A DNA stretch of 33,351 nucleotides from Candidatus Obscuribacterales bacterium (GTDB taxonomy: Bacteria; Cyanobacteriota; Vampirovibrionia; Obscuribacterales; Obscuribacteraceae). Below, piece by piece: positions 25,809-33,351 of this stretch. The translations under genes and the position numbers were made by a program. The notes below the pieces were generated by a model. The model ran no database searches and was not told where the DNA came from. It saw only the letters and a program-made list of their open reading frames with translations. The DNA lies in contig JAKFUT010000240.1 in NCBI GenBank assembly GCA_021732565.1, forward strand, positions 1 through 33,351, read 5' to 3'. Position 1 is the stretch's first letter; every line of letters starts with the position of its first letter.

Positions 25809-26581
25809 TCTCTTAAATTTCTCCAGGTTCTAATTCCAATTATCACATCTATCGATCCGGGGTTTCCCGGGGTACAGGTTGGAAATCCGCATAATAGGGG
25901 ATTGTGGAATGCTTGCCTTCCGCACGATCTATAAGTTGTACGCAAGCTCGAAAAGGTTTCCAGTCGGCGAAAACAACACTTTTCTGTTACTAACCGTCGA
26001 TTTATCGGATATCTACCGGCAGTAAAATAACCTTACTCAATACCCGGGTTGCTGTATTAACTCCAAATAGGTATCCCTCATCTGCGCAAGAGCTGAAAAT
26101 GTAGCTGTTTACCGAGTTTGTGGAATCATCCGGGAAATCGCCTGCCGTATGTGTGATTGATTTTATGCCGCAAAGTCTGTGCAATTAACACGCCCGAAAA
26201 ATGGCACTACGGCAAACCCAATTGTAGCAATGGTTATCAGCCCCGGAAACTGAAATCAGACGTCGCTCTTGCAGAAGACAATTTGTGAATTTTCTAGCAT
26301 TTAATATCAAACTGCGAAACAATTTCGCTTGATGTTCCAACATGGGCTTTCGATGCCTTGGGACAACAAGCGACTCTGTCAGACAGTGATGATTGCTTGC
26401 GCCGATGGGGCTGGTCGGGCTTTTGGCGTCCTGACGGTGGCTGGAACGAACCCGCGAGGGATACCTATTTCGAGGTACTGCAAAATGCCCGGGCTACCTT
26501 ACAAATTTGATAGCTTCAATGCTGGATTGTCGTTTAACCGCCCATGCCAATACCATTCAAGTAGCGATGGAGGTGAGGAAG
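25809..26581. other. Long intergenic region between divergent operons
   Basis: 770 bp separating the kinase operon (minus) from the GT20 cassettes (plus). I find no credible gene; the two open frames of 60-90 codons have unlikely composition. It must hold both promoters. The stretch 26190-26270 has short complementary pieces (CTAC/GTAG, TCAG/CTGA) and a GGCAAACCC motif, hinting at structured RNA, but it does not match a riboswitch that I can name. Confidence 0.4.
26559..26575 (+). repeat. Cassette leader, copy 1
   Basis: AAGTAGCGATGGAGGTG is identical at 29063-29079. Both copies are preceded, 38-39 bases upstream, by GCTGGATTG. The GGAGG is the ribosome-binding site of the small gene that starts 8 bases later at 26582, so leader and start site were duplicated together. 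Confidence 0.75.
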
Positions 26582-26788
26582 ATGTCAGCCTATGCAAGTG
26601 AGCAATCGCTATCCCGATTGAGTCCTGATATGAGAAGACTACTTGAAATTCAGCTGACCAGTTTTATCGATTACCTCGATGAAGCTTCAGTACGTGCACG
26701 TTCGCCGCGAAAAGCAATGGTTACTACCACAGCAAACCAGTCTCTATACAGATTTCGCAGAACAGGCGCCAACATACCAGCAGCCTGA
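26582..26788 (+). CDS. Small GT20-associated protein, copy 1
   Basis: 68 residues from the ATG at 26582, chosen because the duplicated GGAGG leader precedes it and because the paralogue at 29087 begins the same way. The first ~40 residues match the second copy closely (MSAY, LSxLSP, RRLLEI, LTxF, DxLDE, VRxR) and are predicted helical. The remainder is basic and diverges, although both copies end with (I/F)PAA. It is much shorter than its 119-residue paralogue, so an internal deletion or frameshift is possible. No known family. Its position immediately before a glycosyltransferase, repeated in the second cassette, suggests an accessory subunit or regulator of that enzyme. Confidence 0.65.
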   Translation: MSAYASEQSLSRLSPDMRRLLEIQLTSFIDYLDEASVRARSPRKAMVTTTANQSLYRFRRTGANIPAA

Positions 26789-27007
26789 TAAACGATGTCA
26801 CTTGGTTTGTCGGTCCAACTCCGTTGCAAGGCCCGGGTAGAAGTGCCGACGGTCCAAAGGCTCGCGGAGGCTTGCTTCTCTGGCCTGTAAACTGCTTCTC
26901 TTCCACTAGAGCCGTAGAGCCGCAATTGAAGGTTTTGATTAGACATCTGGCGAAGAGCGGACAGGTATCTCAATGGAAGAAGAGCATGGGGTACCAGGAG
27001 GTCGGCG

Positions 27008-28447
27008 ATGAATATAGTTTCCTATCGAGGTCCTGGAATGGCTGGAGGAGTTTCCTCTGCTCTGGCACGGTTATGGCTGGAACATGTGCGAACAACGGGA
27101 ACATGGTGGCATCTGTCTGGCACTCATTTGCACGCCGCCGAGCAAATGGAACAAGAGCCTCGTGAATTGATCGGTATTCCCAAAGAAGTAGTAGAGGGAC
27201 ATTACCGCTACTGCAATGAATTTTTGTGGCCTGTAATGCATGATTTGCCGGAATATGCGCGTTATAGAGCGGAAGATCACAAACTCTATGTAGTAGCCAA
27301 CCGGATTATCACAAGATCCATTGTGGCCGATAGCCTGGCAAATCATCAACATAGAGCATTCGTTCAAGATTATCAGATGGCTTTACTTCCAGAATTACTG
27401 GGGCGCTCGTCGATAGGAACGCTGGTATTCTGGCACATTCCGTGGCCGCGAAGCGTCGAGCAGCAGCATATCCCGCAGCTTGTACAAGTGGCTAAAGGCT
27501 TAGTAGCGGCAGAGGTTCTGGGATTTCATACAGAAGAGTATGCGCAGAATTTCTTGCACTTCGTGCATCGAAATCTGCACGCAGTACTGGTTGATTTTGA
27601 AAAAGGCACTGTTACGCGCGGTGCCACGCTCGATGCGGGGTTACCGTGGTCTACAGGCGAACAGGGCGATCCGATCGGAAAGACTACAACTGTTGTTGTG
27701 GCGCCACTGGGAATTGACACCACATTCTGGAAAAATTCGGCAATCATTCCGCAAATAAGATTGCACTCCCATGATTTCAGCTGGTTGCATCAGAACACCC
27801 CCTATGTGCTCTCCGTGGATCGAGCCGATTATACAAAAGGGGTCATAGAACGGTTTCACGCCATCGATCGATTTCTAGATCTAAATCCGCAGTGGCGAGG
27901 GAAAGTCAATTTTGTACAAATATGCGGAAGAACTCGAATAGGATTGGAAGCGTTTGACGCTTACTGGCATCGATGCAAAGTTGAAGCAGCAAAATTAGAA
28001 TCAAAATGGCGCACAGATCATTGGTCGCCTTTGATGTGGATAGAGCAACCTTGCTCCAGTGCAGAACTATCAGGAATTTATCGCGATGCTGCGGTCATGT
28101 TGGTGAATCCTGTAAGAGACGGTCTCAACCTTACCGCTAAAGAGTTTGTGGCGTCGCAGGTGCGAAAGCCGGGAATATTAGCCCTCTCTGCCGGAGCGGG
28201 CGCGTGGCACGAGCTTGGCGATGAGGCCATCAGACTGGAACCATCGGATCCAGTTCAGATGGCGGCAGCCATTGCTCACGGGTTGGAGATGAACCAGGCT
28301 GAGCGTGCTCGACGAATCACTAAGATGAAGCTGAGGCTTGCCGACAATACGTTAACCGATTGGTGGCGCCTAATTGCAGCCAACATTGTCGTCGCCGCGC
28401 CACAACCTTCAAGCCAGCTAATTAACAATTTGAGAAGCGTACACTGA
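27008..28447 (+). CDS. GT20 glycosyltransferase, trehalose-6-phosphate synthase-like, copy 1
   Basis: 479 residues of a GT-B fold, family GT20 enzyme (OtsA/GgpS-type). It presumably transfers glucose from a nucleotide sugar to a phosphorylated acceptor. Diagnostic elements are GMAGGVSSAL (10-19) in the N-terminal sugar-binding loop, YRYCNEFLWPVMH (66-78), VQDYQMALLPEL with Asp121, FWHIPWP with His143, LSVDRADYTKGVIERF with Arg272 and Lys277, and NPVRDGLNLTAKEF with Asp371 and Glu379. These align with the E. coli OtsA residues that bind the donor and the sugar phosphate. I see no fused phosphatase domain, and none is encoded nearby. The acceptor might be glucose-6-phosphate or glycerol-3-phosphate; sequence alone does not decide. 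AGGAGG lies 6 bases before the ATG. The 219-bp gap from the small gene is longer than in copy 2. Confidence 0.88.
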   Translation: MNIVSYRGPGMAGGVSSALARLWLEHVRTTGTWWHLSGTHLHAAEQMEQEPRELIGIPKEVVEGHYRYCNEFLWPVMHDLPEYARYRAEDHKLYVVANRIITRSIVADSLANHQHRAFVQDYQMALLPELLGRSSIGTLVFWHIPWPRSVEQQHIPQLVQVAKGLVAAEVLGFHTEEYAQNFLHFVHRNLHAVLVDFEKGTVTRGATLDAGLPWSTGEQGDPIGKTTTVVVAPLGIDTTFWKNSAIIPQIRLHSHDFSWLHQNTPYVLSVDRADYTKGVIERFHAIDRFLDLNPQWRGKVNFVQICGRTRIGLEAFDAYWHRCKVEAAKLESKWRTDHWSPLMWIEQPCSSAELSGIYRDAAVMLVNPVRDGLNLTAKEFVASQVRKPGILALSAGAGAWHELGDEAIRLEPSDPVQMAAAIAHGLEMNQAERARRITKMKLRLADNTLTDWWRLIAANIVVAAPQPSSQLINNLRSVH

Positions 28448-28836
28448 TAACAGATTATTGAAGTTTTTCTATCTCCTGGATAAAAGAAGCAAAGACATTT
28501 CAGGGCCGAGACCGAGCACTCACAAGTTGGTGACACGGACTCGGTCCTGGAAGTTTCGCGCCTGCATCATGACGAATCAATCTCTTATCGGGTGTCTCGA
28601 TCAACGTTGCCATAGAGCAGATGCGGCTCTCGCCTTCCGCCTGCGGTGCAATGCGCGAGCCTTTCATGTTGGCGTACCGGGATGATTTCGTCATGTGCGA
28701 AAAAATACTTCCGCCGGTGGCTGGATTCCCACTTGACACATCACCGGTCTGTCTTGAAAAAGATACTGCGACTCGGGCGGCGGCGGTAACGCACGGTGTC
28801 ATTAAGTGTGGACAGGTGCGCGTACATTGCTCCCTT

Positions 28837-28871
28837 GCCCGTACCGGAAGGGGTACCCTTCCGGTACGGGC
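28837..28871. repeat. Perfect 16-bp-stem palindrome
   Basis: GCCCGTACCGGAAGGG (28837-28852) pairs with its full complement at 28856-28871 across a 3-base loop. On the plus strand only CGTTTCC follows, so the T-tract is weak. It may be a terminator for cassette 1, an RNA processing site or a small mobile palindrome. Confidence 0.75.
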
Positions 28872-29062
28872 GTTTCCTGCTCAAAATCGTGCATTGCGCC
28901 GGGTTCGAGAGGCACGTCCGCAGCACATTTCCCGGGACACTTTGCAACGACACATCGACGCCGTACCTACTTAGAGGGAGTCGCTAATTGAGCAACCTAC
29001 CCTATTGAATTGATGACTTCATTGCTGGATTGCGGGCTAACCGGAAAAGAGAATATATTTCA

Positions 29063-29079
29063 AAGTAGCGATGGAGGTG
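29063..29079 (+). repeat. Cassette leader, copy 2
   Basis: Identical to 26559-26575; the ribosome-binding GGAGG precedes the second small gene by 9 bases. Confidence 0.75.
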
Positions 29080-29086
29080 CACCGAA

Positions 29087-29446
29087 ATGTCAGCTTATGT
29101 ATACGAATATCCGCTGTCCGAGTTGAGCCCTGAGTTCAAGCGGCTTCTCGAAATTCGGTTGACTGCATTTCTCGATCATTTAGATGAATCCGCAGTGCGG
29201 ACAAGAATCGAGTCGAGAAAACAAACATCAGCCAGCGAAGTATTCACTAAGCAATTATCCGAGTTCTGCGCGGCTGGCAAAGCACGATCGGTCCGAGCAG
29301 AGCAGGCACCAAAACTGGAACCGGCTGCGGTCATATTGATGCCACGATTAAGCAATGCTCAAAAAGTATTCAACCGGTTAACCCTGGTCAAAAGTGCTCT
29401 ACTGAGCCCCGTCGGCCGCCCGGCTCCGAATTTTCCGGCAGCCTGA
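29087..29446 (+). CDS. Small GT20-associated protein, copy 2
   Basis: 119 residues, paralogue of the protein at 26582. The N-terminal 40 residues are the conserved part (LSELSPEFKRLLEIRL, then TAFLDHLDESAVRTR). The C-terminal part is rich in Ala, Ser, Lys and Arg and ends PAPNFPAA. No signal peptide, membrane helix or known motif. Only 46 bases separate it from its GT20 gene, so the two are co-transcribed. Function unknown; the repeated pairing suggests that it works with the glycosyltransferase. Confidence 0.75.
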   Translation: MSAYVYEYPLSELSPEFKRLLEIRLTAFLDHLDESAVRTRIESRKQTSASEVFTKQLSEFCAAGKARSVRAEQAPKLEPAAVILMPRLSNAQKVFNRLTLVKSALLSPVGRPAPNFPAA

Positions 29447-29492
29447 CCGATTGTTTTAGAACGAACCGCGACAGATCCGGGAGCAGAGATCG

Positions 29493-30926
29493 ATGAACAT
29501 CATTTCTTACAGAGGTCCGGGCATGGCAGGAGGCGTCTCCTCTGCATTAGCATTGCTGTGGCGCCAACAAGACCTGAAGAGTGCAACGTGGTGGCACCTG
29601 TCTGGTGCAGACCTGCAGGCGACAGATGATATCGACGAACAGCCTCGTCACCTGAGCGCCATTTCCCGAGCAGTTCTCGACGGTCACTACCGTTACTGCA
29701 ACGAATTCCTGTGGCCAGTTATGCATGATCTTCCGCAATTTGCTAACTACCGAGCAGACGATCACAAACTCTATATTACAGCTAATCGCATTATCACCAG
29801 AAACGTACTGGCGGACCGATCAGCAAATCATGACCATCCCGTATTCGTCCAGGATTATCAGATGGCAATTGTCCCGGAACTGTTAGAACGATCGGGAGTT
29901 AAATCTTTGGTTTTCTGGCACATTCCGTGGCCTGAGAATGTGGCCCCGCAGCATGTCCGACAACTGAGTCAGATTGCAAAAGGTTTGGTATCAGCCGAGG
30001 TTCTCGGCTTCCACACCATGGAATACGCTCAAAATTTCTTGAACTTTGTGCAACAGAATGTGCCCGGAGTGCATGTAGATTTTGAGGCGGCTACCGTAAC
30101 ACGGGGCGTGGCGCAACAAGACGCGCTGCCATGGACGACCGGTCGACACGGGGCTGTCGCCGGTCGCACAACCGCGGTAATTACGGCGCCGCTGGGTATC
30201 GATCCCACATTCTGGAAATCGTCGGCCTTGATTCCTCAGATTCGGCTGCACGGATCAGAGTTCGCATGGTTACATGGCGACATTCCGTACGTACTTTCTG
30301 TAGATAGAGCAGATTACACAAAAGGCGTCGTTGAGCGCTTCCGGGCCATCGACAAATTTTTCGAAATGAAACCCGAGATGAAGGAAAAGGTGCATTTCGT
30401 GCAGATTTGCGGTCGAACTCGACCAGGGTTGCCGGCATTTGATCAATATTGGAACCAATGCAAGTTCGAAGCGACGGCGCTGGAAAATAGATGGAAGACC
30501 GATTCCTGGTCCCCGCTAATCTGGGTTGAGAAACCCTGCACCGGTGCCGAATTGTCGGTGATCTATCGTGATGCGGCCGTCATGCTTGTGAATCCCGTAA
30601 GAGATGGACTAAATCTTACTGCCAAGGAGTTTGTCGCATCGCAGATTCGAAGGCCGGGGGCGCTAGCCCTTTCTGGAGGAGCCGGTGCCTGGCATGAACT
30701 GGGAGACGAGGCCATTCGTTTACATCCGGAAAACTCGGCACAAATGGCTCATGCAATCGAGTTTGGGTTAAACATGAATACACGAGAGCGCCTGAGACGC
30801 ATAGCGATAATGAATGGTAAATTGGCCCGCAATACGTTAAATGACTGGTGGGGACAAATATCTGCCCGGATACCGAGTGGAGTTGCCAATTCAGGCAGTT
30901 CAATGCTTAGCGCGGTAACCTCATAG
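29493..30926 (+). CDS. GT20 glycosyltransferase, trehalose-6-phosphate synthase-like, copy 2
   Basis: 477 residues, paralogue of the enzyme at 27008; by my count 66 of the first 100 residues are identical. All the catalytic elements listed for copy 1 are kept: GMAGGVSSAL, YCNEFLWPVMHDLP, FVQDYQMA, FWHIPWP, SVDRADYTKGVVERF and NPVRDGLNLTAKEF. Divergence is concentrated at about residues 20-65 and in the loop near 205-225, where acceptor or partner specificity could differ. The ribosome-binding site GGGAG precedes the ATG. Two hairpins follow the stop codon. Whether the two copies make the same product cannot be read from the sequence. Confidence 0.88.
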   Translation: MNIISYRGPGMAGGVSSALALLWRQQDLKSATWWHLSGADLQATDDIDEQPRHLSAISRAVLDGHYRYCNEFLWPVMHDLPQFANYRADDHKLYITANRIITRNVLADRSANHDHPVFVQDYQMAIVPELLERSGVKSLVFWHIPWPENVAPQHVRQLSQIAKGLVSAEVLGFHTMEYAQNFLNFVQQNVPGVHVDFEAATVTRGVAQQDALPWTTGRHGAVAGRTTAVITAPLGIDPTFWKSSALIPQIRLHGSEFAWLHGDIPYVLSVDRADYTKGVVERFRAIDKFFEMKPEMKEKVHFVQICGRTRPGLPAFDQYWNQCKFEATALENRWKTDSWSPLIWVEKPCTGAELSVIYRDAAVMLVNPVRDGLNLTAKEFVASQIRRPGALALSGGAGAWHELGDEAIRLHPENSAQMAHAIEFGLNMNTRERLRRIAIMNGKLARNTLNDWWGQISARIPSGVANSGSSMLSAVTS

Positions 30927-30936
30927 CTATCGCATG

Positions 30937-30952
30937 AAGTGCAACGCACTTT
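30937..30952 (+). terminator. Hairpin after the GT20 operon, likely terminator
   Basis: AAGTGC-AAC-GCACTT forms a 6-bp stem 10 bases after the stop codon, ending in a short TTT. A weak but well-placed intrinsic terminator. Confidence 0.4.
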
Positions 30953-30969
30953 AGCCAGCCAAAACTGAT

Positions 30970-30988
30970 GTTACGAAAGATTCGTAAC
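30970..30988. terminator. Symmetric hairpin between convergent genes
   Basis: GTTACGAA-AGA-TTCGTAAC is a perfect 8-bp stem in the 65-bp gap between convergent genes. On the minus strand it is followed by ATCAGTTTT. It may act as a bidirectional terminator, mainly for the coiled-coil gene. Confidence 0.45.
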
Positions 30989-30991
30989 GTA

Positions 30992-31690
30992 CTATTTCGT
31001 TCTTGCCGGCAAGAAGAGATGCCACCATCGGCGGTTCTTCAACGCTTGAAGCTCGGCGCGACACTCTCTAAGAAGACCAGCCAACCGACTGTTTTCGGTT
31101 TCGCAAGTCTCAACTAGTTCTTCGAGAAAATCACGCTCTGCCTTCACCCGCGCTAACGCGGTGACTAGCTGATGGCATTCTTCATTTAGTCTCTCGATAT
31201 CTGCGTCTGCTTGCTCGTAACGCGCAAGCTCTCTTTGAAGTTGATCGATCAAACAATGCAGTTGTTTTTGCTGGGCATCGACAACTCTACGATCTATACG
31301 CTCTGTTTCCAGAACGCGAACCTTCTCTTCCAGCTCGGGCACACGCTGAAGCGATTGATATTGAGTAAGCATAACTTGACGAAGGACAACAACCTCTTCA
31401 AGCTTTTCTGCAACCACCGATTGCAATGCAATCAATCTTCTGTGCAGGTAGTTTACTTCATCAATATATTTGGACTTAGCTTGCGTTACGGCGTTTTGAT
31501 GAATGACCGTTAATACTTTTGATTTGATGCGCTGCTCTCTGGCTCGCCTGGTGCGTCCATCAAGACCATCAGCCACCATCTCTGATGCCCATTGAAACAG
31601 GTCTTCGAGCCCCTGAAGAGCTATCGCCTCCTCATGATCGGCAATTGATGCTACTGCGTTTGTTTCGGCTAATGATTTTTGCGTTTCCAC
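30992..31690 (-). CDS. Coiled-coil protein
   Basis: About 232 residues from a GTG at 31690, which I prefer over the upstream ATG at 31756 because AAAGGAG lies about 8 bases before the GTG and a promoter-like sequence overlaps the extra segment. The N-terminal third is helical and charged. From about residue 95 to the end it is a long coiled coil with heptad Leu/Val spacing (VPELEEKVRVLETERI, LIDQLQRELARYEQ, LVETCETENSRLAGLLREC). It ends with a short aromatic-basic tail (RRWWHLFLPARTK). No enzymatic domain or membrane helix. Possibly a structural or scaffolding protein; I cannot assign a role. Confidence 0.72.
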   Translation of the reverse strand: METQKSLAETNAVASIADHEEAIALQGLEDLFQWASEMVADGLDGRTRRAREQRIKSKVLTVIHQNAVTQAKSKYIDEVNYLHRRLIALQSVVAEKLEEVVVLRQVMLTQYQSLQRVPELEEKVRVLETERIDRRVVDAQQKQLHCLIDQLQRELARYEQADADIERLNEECHQLVTALARVKAERDFLEELVETCETENSRLAGLLRECRAELQALKNRRWWHLFLPARTK

Positions 31691-31714
31691 CTGGCACGCT
31701 CCTTTCTGCCCGCT

Positions 31715-31743
31715 ATAATAGCTGCAAGTGATCAATTGCACAA
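31715..31743 (-). promoter_or_regulatory. Putative promoter of the coiled-coil gene
   Basis: On the minus strand TATTAT (31720-31715) lies 17 bases after TTGTGC (31743-31738): a good -10 and a partial -35 at ideal spacing, about 25 bases before the GTG start. If this is used, the longer reading frame from 31756 cannot be translated from this transcript. Confidence 0.4.
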
Positions 31744-32407
31744 ACAAAATTTTCAAAAGATCGCGCGCTCTGTGCCAAAAGCCCGAAGATCCTTGCCACC
31801 AGATCAGTCACCGCTCGTGGTGCCTGCCAAGAGCATTTTTGAACACCGGTGTAGTACTGTCAAATGAAACTCGGCCACTTCGGCCGGCACACAAAATTTT
31901 TTCCAGGCCGGTAAGGTAACGTCACGACCGGGGGGATAGTTTCTCCCCACCGGTGTCAGTACCGGACTTCCATGAAGCGAATGATAAGCGAGTTTTCCTT
32001 AGGTCGAGTTAGTATCAGACACGGGCGGTGCGGCGCGGCGCACTGATCATTACGGGTCATGCCCGCTTGCTCCAGCACGCACCCGGCTGAAGCGCAAGAA
32101 CCGCTTATGAAACGAAAGATGAAGGGAACCCGCCCGTAGCCTGGTCTGTTACCGTGCCCCTGCCGCATCATGTAACTAATACCGACTTCGTCGTTTGTGA
32201 TTCTAAATTCTATTTATGTCCGCTGTCGCCAACCGACTCAGAGAACTGGTCAGGCAAGCCGATATATTAAGCGGCCGCAGGCGTCTCAATCACCTCTATT
32301 AGTTGTTGTGAAATTGTCCGCGTTGCACACCGGTTTACGCGCTCCTGGATACTTACGCAGTCCAATGACCAGAGCTAACGGCTCCGCAATGAGATTTAGA
32401 TCAAGTT
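31744..32407. other. Gene-free stretch
   Basis: About 660 bp with no supportable gene. A 28-codon plus-strand frame at 32216-32302 (MSAVANRLRELVRQADILSG...) is protein-like but has no ribosome-binding site. A GC-rich interrupted hairpin (ACCGG...CCGGT) lies near 31930-31955. The stretch 32000-32120 is GC-rich and may be a fragment of something lost; I recognise nothing. Confidence 0.35.
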
Positions 32408-32866
32408 CTAACGCTGCCAGAAGAACCGGCGTTTTGGTCTGAAGCTTGTCTCCGCCTTGGGTTGAACGGGTGTTTTCTTACTGCCGCTTTTCCATACAAC
32501 TTCTATGTCAACTTCTTCGTCATCATCAAGATGATCGTAAGACACACTTGCAGCAGATGACGCCGCAGCGCCGCTGGCACTAAACGAGGAATTTCCCGCA
32601 GGCGAAAGCATCGTCGAAATAGTGCGAATCGATAATTCAGCCTTCGATCGGATTGCAACATCAGGACAATTATCACGCAGATGGCGCATATTGCTGAGGC
32701 CTGAATGGTGGTCACCCAATTGGATCTGTGTCATTGCCAGATATAGGCGCGCCTCCCATTGCTCCGGTGCAACATCCACGATGTAGCGAAATGTCTCATT
32801 CGCACTGACAAAATTCCCCTGTCTATACTTGTCTAGAGCAAGTTGGAAAGTCCCTTCAGTGAACAT
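32408..32866 (-). CDS. Small TPR protein with low-complexity tail
   Basis: 152 residues. Residues 5-75 form two TPR-like helical hairpins (FQLALDKYRQGNFVSANETF; ARLYLAMTQIQLGDHHSG). They are followed by a Ser/Ala-rich linker (95-108), an acidic patch (DHLDDDEEVDIEVVW) and a basic aromatic tail (FRPKRRFFWQR). The ATG is preceded by AGGGTGA. No signal peptide, so probably cytoplasmic. The acidic and basic tail regions suggest protein-protein contacts. No family-specific function can be given. Confidence 0.72.
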   Translation of the reverse strand: MFTEGTFQLALDKYRQGNFVSANETFRYIVDVAPEQWEARLYLAMTQIQLGDHHSGLSNMRHLRDNCPDVAIRSKAELSIRTISTMLSPAGNSSFSASGAAASSAASVSYDHLDDDEEVDIEVVWKSGSKKTPVQPKAETSFRPKRRFFWQR

Positions 32867-32996
32867 GTGGTCACCCTGTTGCTATAAGAAACGATGCGAG
32901 TATGGTGTCAGGCGGCAGGCTGGTAATGGGTGCAACGATGCGTAAATGGATAAACCTTGCTGCCACATCTTGATCATAGAAGTCTGGAACACCAAT

Positions 32997-33112
32997 ATGT
33001 CAATTGGATTTCCATTCACAAAACTCAGCGAACCTGAAGTATCGATTACAGAAGAAACCATCGAATTAGGGGGAAAAGGAAAACAAATTCGCCGTCGATG
33101 TCCAATTGACAT
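32997..33112. repeat. 12-bp inverted repeat with 92-bp spacer
   Basis: ATGTCAATTGGA (32997-33008) and TCCAATTGACAT (33101-33112) are exact inverse complements. The 285-bp gap that contains them (32867-33151) holds no convincing gene; plus- and minus-strand frames here of about 70 codons both look non-coding. Confidence 0.45.
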
Positions 33113-33151
33113 TTTGACGAACCACGCCGGCCCATCGCTGAACCAGAGGAC

Positions 33152-33351
33152 TCAAGGGGTCTGATGCCACACGCCCGCGAGGGACTTCGGCTCCTGCAAC
33201 CCGAGAATGCGCCATCTTGATTCAGCGCCACCATCGATCAGCCTTCGTTGGGTATTGCCGTCGGGAATCCAGACAGATTCGATGAAAGGGGCGTCGCTGG
33301 TGAGCTTTTCACTGGCGCCGTACAAATTTTGCAAGATTTGGAGAAATGGCA
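33152..33351 (-). CDS. 3' end of an unknown gene (runs off the window)
   Basis: The last ~65 codons of a gene that starts beyond the window edge. The visible C-terminus (NLYGASEKLTSDAPFIESVW, then ILGLQEPKSLAGVWHQTP) has good protein-like composition and stays open to the edge. No family recognised. Confidence 0.5.
   Translation of the reverse strand, partial: PFLQILQNLYGASEKLTSDAPFIESVWIPDGNTQRRLIDGGAESRWRILGLQEPKSLAGVWHQTP

Larger units (their letters stand above)
28448..29086. other. Spacer between the two GT20 cassettes
   Basis: 640 bp with no gene I can support. It contains a long perfect palindrome (28837-28871), a TTGACA box at 28733-28738 without a matching -10 at normal spacing, a 7-bp GACCGAG/CTCGGTC pairing around 28508-28547, and the duplicated leader just before the second small gene. 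Confidence 0.45.

Noticed and set aside
26190..26270. Possible riboswitch with GGCAAACCC and short stems
   Set aside because: The motif recalls cyclic-di-GMP riboswitches, but the other conserved blocks are absent or in the wrong order; the stems are only 4 bp.
28503..28552. Structured RNA after GT20 copy 1 (GACCGAG/CTCGGTC)
   Set aside because: Only 7 bp pair over a long, unstructured loop; not better than chance by eye.
28733..28767. TTGACA box as promoter for the second GT20 cassette
   Set aside because: No acceptable -10 hexamer at 16-18 bases; the nearest candidate is about 23 bases away.
1..33351. CRISPR array, rRNA or tRNA genes
   Set aside because: No regularly spaced repeats and no cloverleaf-compatible sequence was seen; a GGTTCGAGA near 28903 lacks the rest of a tRNA.

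Overview
The window looks like a chromosomal segment of a Gram-negative-type bacterium with large accessory gene content and many regulatory proteins: long hybrid histidine kinases, a Hanks-type kinase remnant, TPR proteins and a metal-stress operon. The mix would fit the non-photosynthetic Cyanobacteria-related lineages (Obscuribacterales / 'Melainabacteria'). That is a guess from style of gene content; no 16S rRNA, tRNA or other decisive marker is present.

Layout. 1-7.7 kb is ordinary chromosome: a hypothetical gene translationally coupled to rarA (minus), divergent recD2 (plus), then a DUF1963/YwqG-like exported protein and a secreted TPR protein (minus). 7.7-12.3 kb is partly eroded: a frameshifted Ser/Thr kinase relic, several hundred bases with hairpins, one intact orphan protein of 493 residues, and the 3' half of a reverse transcriptase that has lost its fingers region. 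12.8-15.8 kb is a 997-residue membrane protein made of two complete sensor-kinase architectures in tandem. The first has an intact ATPase but no phosphoacceptor His. The second has an intact His but a ruined ATP site. 15.8-19.6 kb holds a frameshifted AHSA1/SRPBCC gene, an intact metal-export operon (RcnR-like repressor plus a P1B ATPase with an unusual membrane motif) behind a recognisable operator, and two truncated copies of a tyrosine-recombinase N-terminus.

19.6-25.8 kb (minus) is a tight three-gene signalling operon: a soluble 1267-residue HAMP-array hybrid kinase, a REC-PAS-kinase, and a NarL-type response regulator. 26.5-31 kb (plus) carries a duplicated two-gene cassette, each copy being a small protein plus a GT20 glycosyltransferase of the trehalose-6-phosphate-synthase type, with a duplicated leader. 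31-33.35 kb (minus) has a coiled-coil protein, a small TPR protein and the 3' end of a gene that runs off the window.

How it fits together. The signalling genes probably sense stress: the soluble hybrid kinase and its co-transcribed kinase could feed the NarL-type regulator. The GT20 cassettes next door would make an osmoprotectant-type disaccharide phosphate, but no sequence evidence links the two sets beyond proximity. The strongest candidate for something undescribed is the tandem kinase with complementary defects, followed by the small-protein/GT20 cassette and the P1B ATPase in which the CPC position reads Gly-Ala-Cys.
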